From an uncultured Clostridia bacterium (GTDB lineage Bacteria; Bacillota; Clostridia; TANB77; CAG-508), in assembly GCA_934167965.1 (NCBI GenBank), contig CAKPMJ010000003.1, positions 124,001 through 188,000 on the forward strand: a DNA stretch of 64,000 bases, given 5' to 3'. Below are positions 1 to 9,561 of this stretch, piece after piece; positions within the stretch are counted from its first letter, which is position 1, and every line of letters begins with the position of its first letter. A model generated the notes under the pieces. The model saw only the letters and a program-made list of their open reading frames with translations, did no database searches and had not been told where the DNA came from. The translations under genes were made by a program, and so were the position numbers.

Positions 1-123
1 ACCGTCTCTTACATCTGGTAATGCTCGTTGTACTATAACACTCATTGCATAATCAATGTATGCTGTTTGCATCTCTTCATTGATATCTCTTTCTATTATT
101 TTTCCGTCTAGTCTTTCTTCCAT
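1..123 (-). CDS. gyrA: DNA gyrase subunit A, N-terminal fragment cut by window edge
   Basis: Only the first 41 codons are inside the window. They read MEERLDGKIIERDINEEMQ and then YIDYAMSVIVQRALPDVRDG, the highly conserved N-terminus of type IIA topoisomerase A subunits, just before the catalytic-tyrosine winged-helix domain. The start is the ATG at 123 because AGAGGT lies six bases upstream; an in-frame ATG at 141 lies before that site. GyrA cuts and rejoins DNA to introduce negative supercoils. ParC shares this N-terminus, so GyrA against ParC cannot be settled from this fragment. It is downstream of prfA on the same strand, separated by a terminator. Confidence 0.85.
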   Translation of the reverse strand, partial: MEERLDGKIIERDINEEMQTAYIDYAMSVIVQRALPDVRDG

Positions 124-167
124 TGTTCTACCTCTTTTCATTTTATTTATACATTCGTATTATATCT

Positions 168-217
168 AAAAAATCAAAAAAATGCAAGAAATTATTGCTA
201 TTTTTCTTGCATTTTTC
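168..217 (-). terminator. Rho-independent terminator after prfA
   Basis: An 11-bp perfect stem (181-191 paired with 203-213, AATGCAAGAAA/TTTCTTGCATT) is followed on the minus strand by a T-rich tract. It sits just after the prfA stop and separates prfA from gyrA. Confidence 0.8.
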
Positions 218-225
218 GTGTTTTT

Positions 226-1287
226 TTATTCCTCATCACCTTTTAATTTCTCAGCTCTATCTGCTGCTATTAAATTATCTATCATTTCGTCTAAATCCCC
301 ATTTAAGAAGTTCTCAAATTGATACACACTCATTCCTATTCTATGGTCTGTTATTCTTCCTTGTGGATAGTTGTATGTACGTATTTTTTCACTTCTATCT
401 CCTGAGCCAACTTGTGATTTTCTTGCATTTGCAATTTCTGAATCTTGTTTTGATTTTTCTACTTCATATAATCTTGATTTTAACATATTCATAGCATATT
501 CTCTATTTTGTAATTGTGATCTTTGTGTCTGACATTCTGCTACCATTCCTGTTGGAATATGTATTAATCTTACTGCTGAAGATGTTTTGTTTATATGTTG
601 TCCTCCTGCTCCTGAAGATCTAAATACTTCCATTTTTATATCTGCTGGATTTATTTCTATTTCTACATCTTCTACTACTGGTAAAACCGCAACTGTTGCT
701 GTCGAAGTATGTATTCTTCCACTGCTTTCTGTATCTGGAACTCTTTGCACTCTATGTACACCACTTTCAAATTTTAATCTACTATAAGCACCTTTTCCTG
801 AAACCATGAATGATATTTCTTTATACCCTCCAAGTTCTGTTCCATTTTCATTTAATATCTCTATTTTCCAGTGTTTTCTTTCTGCATACATTCCATACAT
901 TCTAAATAATGTTCCTGCAAATAATGCAGCTTCTTCTCCTCCTGCTCCTGCTCTAATTTCACATATTACATCATTATCGTCGTTTGGATCTTTTGGTATT
1001 AATAATACTTTTAATTCTTCTTCTATCTTTTCCAGTTTAGCTTTAGATGAATAGTATTCTTCTTCAGCAAGTTCTTTCATTTCTTTGTCTTCCATCATCT
1101 CTTTTGCTTCTTTCATGTTGTTTTCTACTTGCTTATATTCTCTATATTTTAATACTACGTCTTCCATTGAACTATGTTCTTTTACTAACTTTCTCCACTC
1201 ATTGTTGTTTGCTATTATTGCTGGATCACTTATTTTTTCTGTTAGCTCAACATATCTTTTTTCTACAGTCTCTAATTTTTCAAACAT
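226..1287 (-). CDS. prfA: Peptide chain release factor 1
   Basis: RF1 recognises UAA and UAG stop codons and triggers peptide release. The 353-residue protein carries GGQ at 228-230 (GAGGQHINKTSSAVR) and the RF1-type PxT tripeptide PDT at 184-186 in the anticodon-like loop, where RF2 would have SPF. Length is normal for the family. I start at MFEKLETVEKRY because GGGAGAAGAG precedes it at good spacing; the open frame runs 29 codons further upstream without similarity to RF1. It is cotranscribed in direction with the YitT gene upstream; prmC, a frequent neighbour, is not next to it here. Confidence 0.96.
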   Translation of the reverse strand: MFEKLETVEKRYVELTEKISDPAIIANNNEWRKLVKEHSSMEDVVLKYREYKQVENNMKEAKEMMEDKEMKELAEEEYYSSKAKLEKIEEELKVLLIPKDPNDDNDVICEIRAGAGGEEAALFAGTLFRMYGMYAERKHWKIEILNENGTELGGYKEISFMVSGKGAYSRLKFESGVHRVQRVPDTESSGRIHTSTATVAVLPVVEDVEIEINPADIKMEVFRSSGAGGQHINKTSSAVRLIHIPTGMVAECQTQRSQLQNREYAMNMLKSRLYEVEKSKQDSEIANARKSQVGSGDRSEKIRTYNYPQGRITDHRIGMSVYQFENFLNGDLDEMIDNLIAADRAEKLKGDEE

Positions 1288-1345
1288 ACTCTCTTCTCCC
1301 TTTCCTGTAATATTATAATATATTTTCCCATATTTTTCAATGGTT

Positions 1346-2206
1346 TTAGTACATTTTTTTCTGTTTGAACCCATATCCTAGCACTTCTCTTGAATTTGTA
1401 ACAACAAGAAATGCTTTTGGATCAATCCTCAAAACCAATTGCTTAACATTTCCCACATCATGACGTCCAGCAGCACATATTAGCACTAATTTTTCTTTAT
1501 CTGTATACATTCCTTTACCATATAAACCTGTAACTCCACGGTGTATTGTATTTTCAATTTCTTTTGCAATTTCTTCGTTTTTGCTTGAGATTATAAATAT
1601 CAACTTAGTAAAATATATTCCCTCAAATATAACATCTACCATTACTCCCATCAAGTAAATCGTTATTGCTGAGTATAACCCTATTTCAAAATTTCTTAAA
1701 AATATAACATTTAGACTGACGATTATAATATCTATCATTACAAGTACATTTCCCATTTGTAATTTTGGATTAACTGTATTTATTATATTAGTTAATAAAT
1801 CTGATCCACCAGTAGATGAATGTGATTTTAATATTATTGCAGTTCCTATTCCTGATAAAATTCCTCCATAGACACATGCTAAAAATTTATCATTCGTAGC
1901 AACTGCAAATTTATCTAATATATCAATAAAAATTGATAATGAAACTGTTCCTATTAAAGATTTAACTAAAAATCCTTTTCCAATTTTATATAATGCAAAT
2001 ATACATAGAGGTACATTTAATATAAGTATTGTCGTTCCCATTGGTACATGAAATAAATAATATATTATTGTTGCAATTCCTGAAAATCCACCTGCTGATA
2101 ATTCATTTGGTAATAAAAACTGTGATACAGCAAATGCCATAATTAGTGCCCCAATTATTGTTCCTAATACTTGTATTATAAATGTCTTTGCTTTATTTTT
2201 TCGCAT
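1346..2206 (-). CDS. YitT family membrane protein (DUF161/DUF2179)
   Basis: A 286-residue protein with several N-terminal hydrophobic segments (roughly 10-190) typical of the YitT family, including the stretch SAGGFSGIATIIYYLF, followed by a soluble C-terminal domain of about 80 residues (from about 205) matching DUF2179. The family is common and multi-copy in Firmicutes; its transport role is unproven. The start has GGGGGAATTTTT upstream. It lies between the radical SAM gene and prfA on the same strand. Confidence 0.88.
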   Translation of the reverse strand: MRKNKAKTFIIQVLGTIIGALIMAFAVSQFLLPNELSAGGFSGIATIIYYLFHVPMGTTILILNVPLCIFALYKIGKGFLVKSLIGTVSLSIFIDILDKFAVATNDKFLACVYGGILSGIGTAIILKSHSSTGGSDLLTNIINTVNPKLQMGNVLVMIDIIIVSLNVIFLRNFEIGLYSAITIYLMGVMVDVIFEGIYFTKLIFIISSKNEEIAKEIENTIHRGVTGLYGKGMYTDKEKLVLICAAGRHDVGNVKQLVLRIDPKAFLVVTNSREVLGYGFKQKKMY

Positions 2207-2257
2207 AAAAATTCCCCCTAATACAATTATTTGTATTAGAGAGATTTTTATACAATT

Positions 2258-3325
2258 TTAATTATGTATTTTTTCCTTTTCTTCTTTGAAATCTTTATAT
2301 GTTTTAGTTATTTCAATTTTTGATTTTCCTTGTTTTATGTTTTCATCTGGTGTTACTATTAAATCCACGTCATAAGTTTCTTTTAATTTATTGATATTTT
2401 CTTTTTTATGGCCTATAACATTATTAACATCTACTGGATTTACAGTTACTTCAACTTGCATTACCTTAACATTCAATTTTTTAATTTTACTTACAATTAC
2501 ATCATACCATAAACCTGACTCAACTAATTGTCTAAATGCAGGATGGAAAGGTCCTGCTACAACATCACTTCCAAAAGTTGATGGATCAGATATCGAATCT
2601 GTTGGTTGAAGTCCTATTCTAATTATATCTATATTTTTTTCCGTAAATAATCTTACCAATTCTTTGCATGTTTCAACTGCTTGTACTAATGCAATAGGTT
2701 TATACTCTCCATTTTTATAATCTTTTTCTAGTTGAGTACCTTTGATAACTAGAACAGGATATATCCTTACCACTTTAGGTTTTAATTTTATCAACGCTTT
2801 TGCTGTATTTATATCATCTATTTTTGTACTTTCTGGCAAACCTACCATCATTTGATGTCCCAGATTAAATCTATATCTTCTAATTAATTTAGATGCTTTT
2901 TTTACATCTTCAAATGTATGTCCTCTTCCTATTTTGTCTAAAATATAGTCATTTGTTGACTGTACTCCAAGTTCAATAGTTTTAACTTTGTATTTTTTTA
3001 GCATTTTTAGTATATCTTTATTTATACAATCTGGTCTTGTGGAAATTCTAATGCTGTCAATTTTTTTGTTCTTAACATATTCATAAGCTGCACTTAATAA
3101 TTCTTTTTGAACTTCTATATCTATGGCTGTAAAACTTCCTCCAAAAAAAGCCACTTCTATTTTTTCTGCATCTTTCATATTTTTTAGGTGTTCTTCTATT
3201 GTATTTTTTACATCTTCTTTAGTTACCTGCTTTGTTTGACCACTTATAGATTTTTGATTGCAAAAAACACAATCATTTGGGCATCCTAAATGTGGTACAA
3301 ATATTGGTATTATGTATTTTTTCAT
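2258..3325 (-). CDS. Radical SAM protein, Elp3-like, next to rnc
   Basis: A 355-residue radical SAM protein. The [4Fe-4S] cluster motif CPNDCVFC is at C15, C19 and C22 (CX3CX2C), followed by the glycine-rich FFGGSFTAI. The second half carries an Elp3-like radical SAM C-terminal region. This protein is usually encoded directly beside RNase III in Clostridia, as here with only four bases between the genes. Its substrate is not known to me; a role in RNA modification is plausible by analogy with Elp3 but is inference. Confidence 0.88.
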   Translation of the reverse strand: MKKYIIPIFVPHLGCPNDCVFCNQKSISGQTKQVTKEDVKNTIEEHLKNMKDAEKIEVAFFGGSFTAIDIEVQKELLSAAYEYVKNKKIDSIRISTRPDCINKDILKMLKKYKVKTIELGVQSTNDYILDKIGRGHTFEDVKKASKLIRRYRFNLGHQMMVGLPESTKIDDINTAKALIKLKPKVVRIYPVLVIKGTQLEKDYKNGEYKPIALVQAVETCKELVRLFTEKNIDIIRIGLQPTDSISDPSTFGSDVVAGPFHPAFRQLVESGLWYDVIVSKIKKLNVKVMQVEVTVNPVDVNNVIGHKKENINKLKETYDVDLIVTPDENIKQGKSKIEITKTYKDFKEEKEKIHN

Positions 3326-3329
3326 AGTT

Positions 3330-4016
3330 TCACCTCTTTTTTAATTTTAATTCATTCAATGCATTTTGAGCTGCATCCATCTCAGCTAATTTTTTACTTT
3401 TCCCTCTTCCATTTGCTAATATCTTTTTATTGCAACATACTTGTGCTTCAAATATTTTATCATGATCTGGTCCCATTTCATTTACTATTCTGTATTCAAT
3501 ATTGACTTCACCATGTTTTTGTAATATTTCCTGTAATACTGTTTTATAGTCTTTTTGTCCTATATGTTTTGTTGCAACTTCTATGCTATCTTTTAGGTTT
3601 TCTATTATGAATTTTTGAGCTGGTTCTATTCCTCCGTCTAGATATATTGCAGCTATAACTGCTTCTACACTATCAGCCATTATTGCTGGTCTAACTTCTT
3701 TTTTTGCTACCATTTCTGATTTTCCTAATCTTAAGAAATCACTAAAATTGTGTGTCTTTGCTACTTCATGCAAACTTCTTTCACACACTACAGTTGCCCT
3801 AACTTTAGTCATCTCTCCTTCTTTTAAGTCTGTATATTTTTCATATATGTATTCACTTGATATAAACTCTAATATGCTATCACCTAAAAACTCTAATTTT
3901 TCATTACTTTGTACTTTTTTTTCATATGCATATGATGTATGTGTTAATGCTGTTCTTAGTAATTCTATGTCTTTAAATTCATAGCCTATTTCTTTTTCTA
4001 ACTTTTCAAGTTCCAT
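3330..4016 (-). CDS. rnc: Ribonuclease III
   Basis: Double-stranded-RNA endonuclease that processes rRNA precursors and structured mRNAs. The signature NEKLEFLGDSILE is at about 38-50, with the second metal-binding cluster ADSVEAVIAAIYLDGG near 120, and a C-terminal dsRNA-binding domain of about 70 residues ending AEMDAAQNALNEL. The start is the ATG at 4016, six bases after a perfect GGAGG; the upstream ATG at 4037 lies before that site. The 228-residue length is normal. It follows acpP and precedes the Elp3-like gene, a usual clostridial arrangement. Confidence 0.97.
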   Translation of the reverse strand: MELEKLEKEIGYEFKDIELLRTALTHTSYAYEKKVQSNEKLEFLGDSILEFISSEYIYEKYTDLKEGEMTKVRATVVCERSLHEVAKTHNFSDFLRLGKSEMVAKKEVRPAIMADSVEAVIAAIYLDGGIEPAQKFIIENLKDSIEVATKHIGQKDYKTVLQEILQKHGEVNIEYRIVNEMGPDHDKIFEAQVCCNKKILANGRGKSKKLAEMDAAQNALNELKLKKR

Positions 4017-4091
4017 TTTATTCCTCCTTTTGTCCATTATATTATATACTTTTTTACATTTTTTTCAAGTAATTTATATATTTTTTTAAAT

Positions 4092-4122
4092 AAAAAAAGA
4101 AACTAGATATTCTCTAATTTCT
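4092..4122 (-). terminator. Terminator after acpP
   Basis: A 10-bp stem with one G-T pair (4098-4107 with 4113-4122) is followed on the minus strand by a T7 run. It lies ten bases past the acpP stop. Confidence 0.8.
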
Positions 4123-4131
4123 TAATATATA

Positions 4132-4374
4132 TTATTGAACATTCTCTTTTATATAATCAACAACATCTCCTACAGTAACAACCTTTTCTGCATCTCCATC
4201 TGGTATCTCAATATCAAATTCCTCTTCAAGAGCCATTATTAATTCAACTAGATCTAGAGAATCAGCACCTAAATCATCTATAAATGATGCTTCCTCTGTA
4301 ACTGTATCTTCTGCTACTTGTAATTGTTCAACGATTATTGCTTTTACTTTTTCAAAAACTTCTTCTGAACTCAT
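4132..4374 (-). CDS. acpP: Acyl carrier protein
   Basis: An 80-residue acidic four-helix protein with the phosphopantetheine attachment motif GADSLDLVEL, serine 39. It carries growing acyl chains in fatty acid synthesis. The start is the ATG at 4374, placed after AGGAGGTG; codons upstream of it (MRGGVLS) overlap the ribosome-binding site. It lies between plsX and rnc on the same strand, the classic plsX-acpP-rnc order. Confidence 0.97.
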   Translation of the reverse strand: MSSEEVFEKVKAIIVEQLQVAEDTVTEEASFIDDLGADSLDLVELIMALEEEFDIEIPDGDAEKVVTVGDVVDYIKENVQ

Positions 4375-4477
4375 ACTAAGTACACCTCCTCTCACGTGTT
4401 AGATATTTAACTTTCTGTAACATTTATATTATAAGTTATTTCATTTGTCAATAGTTATTTTAAATTTATTTTCTAAT

Positions 4478-5518
4478 TTATAAATTATTCTTTTTTGCTT
4501 TATTTTCTTTCTCAAATTCTGAAATCAAATTGTCTACTGTTTTATTGTTAACAAATTGTTCAGCTTGTTTTAATGTATATTCAAATAATAACGCATCACT
4601 GCTTCCATGAGCTTTTACAACTGGTTTTTTTACCCCTAAAAATAGTGCTCCACCATAAGATTTATAATCCATTGTCTTTGAAAATTTATTCATTGCTGGA
4701 AGCGAAGGTAGTGCACATATTTTTGAAAATAAATTTTTCTTTAAGTTTTCACTAAGGCTTCTTTTTACAAATTTTCCTAGCCCTTCTACTGCTTTTAAGA
4801 ATACATTTCCTGTAAATCCATCACTTACTATAGCATCTATTTCTCCAGAAAATGCATCTCTTCCCTCTACATTTCCTACAAAGTTTATATTTAATTCTTC
4901 TGATTTTTCTTTTAATAATTTATAGCTTTCTTTTACTAATTCATTTCCTTTTGTTTCCTCTGTACCGATGTTTAGTAATCCAATTCTTGGACTTTCAACC
5001 CCAAATGTATTTTTTATGTATATACTCGACATTTGAGCAAATTGTAAAAGATTTATTGGTTTGCAATTTGTGTTAGCTCCTGAATCAATTAATACAAGTC
5101 TACTTTTATATGCTGGTAATATTCCTGCTAATGCAGGTCTATCTATTCCTTTTATTCTTCCAACTAATAATGTTGCCCCTGTAAGTAATGCTCCAGAGTT
5201 ACCAGCAGATATAAATACATCTCCTTCTCCCTCTTTTAGCATTCTAAAACCAACTACCATTGAAGAATCTTTCTTACGTTTTATAGCAATTGTAGGAGTA
5301 TCTTCCATTTCTATTGTCTCTGTTGCATTTTTTATTTTTAATCTTGGTGATATTTCTTCTAGAGTTTTACCATAGAATTCTTTAACTTTTGCTTTTATAA
5401 CTTCTTCTTTTCCTATTAAAACTACCTCTGCTTTTATTTTATTTATAGCATTAACAGCTCCTTTTATATTTGCATCTGGTGCGTTGTCTCCTCCCATTGC
5501 ATCTAACAGTATAATCAT
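4478..5518 (-). CDS. plsX: Phosphate acyltransferase PlsX
   Basis: Makes acyl-phosphate from acyl-ACP at the start of phospholipid synthesis. The N-terminus MIILLDAMGGDNAPDANIKG is the PlsX signature and the protein (about 346 residues) matches the family to the C-terminal HGSSDALLFEYTLKQA. I use the ATG at 5518, nine bases after AAAGG; the ATG three codons earlier directly abuts that site. It is upstream of acpP, which fits a lipid-synthesis operon. Confidence 0.95.
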   Translation of the reverse strand: MIILLDAMGGDNAPDANIKGAVNAINKIKAEVVLIGKEEVIKAKVKEFYGKTLEEISPRLKIKNATETIEMEDTPTIAIKRKKDSSMVVGFRMLKEGEGDVFISAGNSGALLTGATLLVGRIKGIDRPALAGILPAYKSRLVLIDSGANTNCKPINLLQFAQMSSIYIKNTFGVESPRIGLLNIGTEETKGNELVKESYKLLKEKSEELNINFVGNVEGRDAFSGEIDAIVSDGFTGNVFLKAVEGLGKFVKRSLSENLKKNLFSKICALPSLPAMNKFSKTMDYKSYGGALFLGVKKPVVKAHGSSDALLFEYTLKQAEQFVNNKTVDNLISEFEKENKAKKNNL

Positions 5519-5542
5519 TTTTGTCATCCTTTCAAAACAATT

Positions 5543-6616
5543 TTATTCTATATTTACTTTTGCGTCTTTTGGACAAATACTTACCCAAGTATTTCCATCA
5601 TTAACATTTATTACATTTCCATTTAGATCTCTATATACAGTTTTTGCTTTACGTGTTGATTTCGTGCAATTTATTTTTATTGCTTTTCCATTAGTAATAT
5701 AATATCCTTTATATGTGCCTATATTTGATATTGTTTGTCTTCCTTTTTTTGTTCCATCATTTAATGACGAATTATCAATAAACTCTATAATTATGTTCTT
5801 TGTTGTTATATTTTCTTTTGTAGAATAATCTTTTTGAAGAGTTCCTCTAGCATATCTTATATATCTTTTAGTTTTGCTATCATATTTATATTGAACTTTA
5901 TGTAATGTTGAATATGGTATTGTAACCTTTTCAGCTTTTGTTCCATCTTCTAATTTTACATCTTCTGACACATAATTTAATACACTTGTTGAATTTGATT
6001 TTGTTTCATATCCTTTTTTCTTAGCAATAGAAAGAATTGATGATGTTGATGTTAATACATTATGTGGCGCTGCTTTTGTTCTTACTCTCCAGAATTGTGA
6101 TTTGCTATATGTAATTCCGTTTATGTTATTTACTCCCAAAGATGAGATATCTCTTTTAGCTTGTGGACTCCATCCATAATGAACATAGATAGCATCATTT
6201 TCTAACGCATAATCCAAGAAATAATGTCTAGAACTTCTTACCGGTCCTATTTCTGATAACTTTTGCCCCTTGAATACTGGCATTAATCTTGTTTCTCCGC
6301 CTTCTACAATTATTTCATATACCATATATGCTTTATTTAAACCTGCTTGTGGCCATGCTCCTTTATGATTATCTATCATAACAGCAATTGGTCTTTCATC
6401 ACCATTAAAAATATTTATTTTCTTTTGTTCTACTACTGGTTCTTCAACTTTATTCTCTTCTTCAACTTGATTTGTTGGTGATTCTATTGGCTTTATATTT
6501 GATTTGTCTTTCCATATTTTAAATCCCAATATTCCAGCCAACACTAATATTACTAATGTTACAACTAATATTAATATTATTTTTTGCTTTTTATTATTAC
6601 TACTTACTCTGCTCAT
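5543..6616 (-). CDS. DUF3048 (YerB-like) membrane-anchored protein
   Basis: A 357-residue protein with one N-terminal membrane segment (about 15-35), a low-complexity linker rich in E, P and V, then a DUF3048 domain recognised by RPIAVMIDNHKGAWPQAGL, EGGETRLMPVF and GPVRSSRHYFLDYA. The active part should face outward. The start is at 6616, six bases after GGGGAG; eight in-frame codons upstream are ignored. The function of YerB-like proteins is not established. It stands between ybeY and plsX. Confidence 0.85.
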   Translation of the reverse strand: MSRVSSNNKKQKIILILVVTLVILVLAGILGFKIWKDKSNIKPIESPTNQVEEENKVEEPVVEQKKINIFNGDERPIAVMIDNHKGAWPQAGLNKAYMVYEIIVEGGETRLMPVFKGQKLSEIGPVRSSRHYFLDYALENDAIYVHYGWSPQAKRDISSLGVNNINGITYSKSQFWRVRTKAAPHNVLTSTSSILSIAKKKGYETKSNSTSVLNYVSEDVKLEDGTKAEKVTIPYSTLHKVQYKYDSKTKRYIRYARGTLQKDYSTKENITTKNIIIEFIDNSSLNDGTKKGRQTISNIGTYKGYYITNGKAIKINCTKSTRKAKTVYRDLNGNVINVNDGNTWVSICPKDAKVNIE

Positions 6617-6640
6617 ATAAAACTCCCCTTCTTGATACAT

Positions 6641-7120
6641 TTATCTTTTAATATCTAATTTTTCAAGTACAAACTCCTCTTTAGGTCTCATAATTTGCTT
6701 GTCCTTTTCATCTATATGATCATATCCCATAAGATGATAGAAACTATGTACTACCATATAAGCAAGCTCTCTTTCAAAACTATGTCCATATTCTTTTGAC
6801 TGTTCTTCTACTTTAGGAATTGATATTATCATATCTCCTAAAACATCATAATTTTGAAAATCATTATTTTCTATCTTGCTATCTATTTCTTCCTTTTCAA
6901 ACATAGGGAATGATAACACATCTGTTTCTTTATCTATATTTCTATATTTAGCATTAAACTCTTTTATATGTTCACCGTTTGTAAGTGTTATACTTACATA
7001 TAGTTTTGATTCAAGTAATCCTTCTACTTCAAAACATTTTTCTATTACTTTTTTTATTATTTTTTCATATTCCTTATTTTCTTGAATATCTAAATATTCA
7101 ACTTCATATAGATTTTCCAT
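6641..7120 (-). CDS. ybeY: Endoribonuclease YbeY
   Basis: Zinc-dependent endoribonuclease of 16S rRNA maturation and ribosome quality control. The metal site is HSFYHLMGYDH with H125, H129 and H135, matching the HxxxHxxGxxH pattern. The 159-residue length is normal. It lies in its usual sporulation/ribosome neighbourhood downstream of yqfC-yqfD, though the phoH and yqfF genes often found between them are not here. Confidence 0.95.
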   Translation of the reverse strand: MENLYEVEYLDIQENKEYEKIIKKVIEKCFEVEGLLESKLYVSITLTNGEHIKEFNAKYRNIDKETDVLSFPMFEKEEIDSKIENNDFQNYDVLGDMIISIPKVEEQSKEYGHSFERELAYMVVHSFYHLMGYDHIDEKDKQIMRPKEEFVLEKLDIKR

Positions 7121-7134
7121 TTATGTACCTCTTT

Positions 7135-8352
7135 TTATGCACTTTTTGTTATTTTTTTATTTCCTGTATATGCTCCTAGCGATTTAAATCCAGAAATTTG
7201 TTTCATTACCTCATAATCGACTAGCTTTCTCTTATAATATTTTACTAGTTTTGAATAGTCATATTTTTCATCTTGTATTTTCTTCATGTCATCTTTAATA
7301 AACAATATTTCTTTTCTTTTTATGTATTCAATAAAGTCTGTTTCTTTTAGCTTTGTTATGTTTTGATATTCACTCCAGAACTTTTTAAATTGATCTCTAT
7401 CTTTCATGTCGTTCCAATATACTTTTGTTGATAATAATTTTATGTTGTAATCTTCTATTAAATTAATAAGCATATTGTATGCTTTTTCTCTTTTTACAGC
7501 TATTTTTGTATCTTGTACAAGTGCCCTTGCATCTTTTAATAGTTTCATATAGCATTGCTCTGCAACTGTAAGTGGTAAGCTATGTGTAAATAATTTTCTA
7601 CTAATTCCAAGTAAAAACATATTTTTTTCTATTAAATCTCTTTGGTCTAATTTGCCAACAGAAAATTCTTCATATTTATCATAATCTTTTTGTATATCTT
7701 TGTATTTTTCTTTTCCTTCTACTTGCATTTTTAATGTTACTATATCTCTTAAGTATTCCTCTAAGGTGTTAAATATTTTTACATATACCCATTCTTTAGT
7801 TGTATCATATATTTTCATTGTGTCTGCTAATTTGATTGAATAATTTTTCAATATTCCTTTATATATCCAATCCATTTTAGATATGTAGAATTTATTATAT
7901 TTTTCTTCCATTTTTTCTTTATTTGAATTTTTTACATTTTCGTAATCTAATTCAAGTAAATATTTTTGTTTCCTAAATTTGTATTCTACATATTCATTTT
8001 CTTTCAAAGATATTACACCATAATATTTTGATAGTGCATTTCTTTCAAAGTCTGTTGCTGTATCATTTTTTACTTTTTTATATATTGAGTCCATAACATA
8101 TTTGTCAAGTGTCTCTAAATATACTGTATATGCTTCTTCATATTTCTTTTCATTTTTTTCTTTTTCATCAACATCTAAATCTTCTTCTATTGATTTGTCA
8201 TATGCTTTTAATAATGCGTTTCTTTTTACATTTATTAGCATATTGTTTATTCCAACTTTTGTTGGAATTAATAACTTATTAATTGTACTAGTCAATTTAT
8301 TAAAGAATGTTTTATTTGCTCCTGTAATTTTCAAACTTCTTTCTTCAACCAT
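7135..8352 (-). CDS. Unrecognised charged protein between yqfD and ybeY
   Basis: About 405 residues, very rich in K, E, Y and D, predicted mostly helical with no signal peptide or membrane segment. I recognise no family or catalytic motif. The start at 8352 (MVEERSLKITG) is nine bases after AAAGGA; the open frame continues six codons upstream to a TTG. It occupies the place where phoH and an HD-type phosphohydrolase gene usually lie in this neighbourhood. The frame-corrected yqfD ends at 8367, so the two genes are tightly spaced and probably cotranscribed. Function unknown. Confidence 0.75.
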   Translation of the reverse strand: MVEERSLKITGANKTFFNKLTSTINKLLIPTKVGINNMLINVKRNALLKAYDKSIEEDLDVDEKEKNEKKYEEAYTVYLETLDKYVMDSIYKKVKNDTATDFERNALSKYYGVISLKENEYVEYKFRKQKYLLELDYENVKNSNKEKMEEKYNKFYISKMDWIYKGILKNYSIKLADTMKIYDTTKEWVYVKIFNTLEEYLRDIVTLKMQVEGKEKYKDIQKDYDKYEEFSVGKLDQRDLIEKNMFLLGISRKLFTHSLPLTVAEQCYMKLLKDARALVQDTKIAVKREKAYNMLINLIEDYNIKLLSTKVYWNDMKDRDQFKKFWSEYQNITKLKETDFIEYIKRKEILFIKDDMKKIQDEKYDYSKLVKYYKRKLVDYEVMKQISGFKSLGAYTGNKKITKSA

Positions 8353-8366
8353 TACCATCATTCCTT

Positions 8367-9552
8367 TCAATTCTCTATTTTTTCATATGTGCCTATATTT
8401 TCTAATACTTCATAAGTTACTCGAACTTCTATACCATCTTTTTTCTTTTCTGTATTTACTGTTCTTCCGAAGTATTGTACTTTTATTTTCTATTTTTTCT
8501 TCTATTTTTTTGCTTAACTGGTCTATCCCTAAGCTTTTAGCTTCTTCAAGATTATATGTCTTTTCTTCTCTTATTTGTTCTTTATTTGTAATTTTTATTA
8601 CGGAAATAGGCAAATAATAATTAGAAAATAATTTTAAATTTTGTTCCGAGTATATTGTATCATAAATTTCAAATTTTGAAAGGGTTTTATAAAAATTTAT
8701 TTGAAAATTATTAATTTTTATTTGATATTTCTTTTCTTCACCTCCTGTATAAGTTGATATTTCTTGTTTATACGGTATTTTTATACTTTCTGTATACCAA
8801 ACTTTGGCTTCTATATTTCCTAAACTATGTACTTTTCTATTGTCAGTATATTGTCCTTCCATGTATCCTGCAATTAAAACTGTTCCTTTTTTGACTGTAT
8901 CTCCTACTTTTACCACTGCCGTACCATTTTGAGCAGTTATCTTTGTTATAAGTCCATCTTTATTCGCTACTATATTACAATAATCTTCATTATTTATTAT
9001 ATCTGGTTTTTCATCTGCCTTTACTATTTTAACAATTACATTAGTACCTTTTACATCTATACCAATCCATGATATATCATGTCTTTTAAGTCTTAATTCA
9101 TTTATTATCATTGATGTATTTATTTCTTTTTTTCGTATTCCCTTTTTTACACCAAATTCCTCTAAATCTTTTTCAATGGTTTCAACTTTTTGTCCCTCTT
9201 CTACCTCTACGTCAATGTTCCATACATAATTTGAACTTATGTATATACATACAGATATTATTATTAAAAATATAGCAAATATTTTTCTTTTCTTATATTT
9301 ATTTAATATAAAAGGAATTCCTCTTTTGTTTTGTATCTTTATTTTACATTTTGTTTTTCTTGCTATCTCTGTTAACTTTTTAAAGTCTCCTATTCCTATG
9401 TTTAAATATAGCCTTACTCCCTTTTCTCTTTTTAGATTCCATATAAGTATTTTCTTATTTCTACATATATTTATAAATCTCTCAATATAATATCCTTCTA
9501 CTTCTATTCGAACATATCCTAATATTAATCTAAGTAAAATACCTATGTACAT
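8367..9552 (-). CDS. yqfD: Sporulation protein YqfD, requires +1 shift at a CGG codon
   Basis: YqfD is a membrane sporulation protein encoded beside yqfC. Frame 0 runs 361 codons from 9552, with one membrane segment near residues 90-110, and then meets CTT CGG AAG at 8472-8464. Read straight, it ends 20 odd residues later in a basic tail (stop at 8410). Skipping the C at 8469 gives GRTVNTEKKKDGIEVRVTYE followed by VLENIG, a family-like ending, with the stop at 8367 just before the next gene. Total is then 394 residues, close to the usual YqfD length of about 400. No other frame defect is seen. The identity is firm; the shift is inferred. Confidence 0.88.
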
Positions 9553-9561
9553 ATTTTCCCC

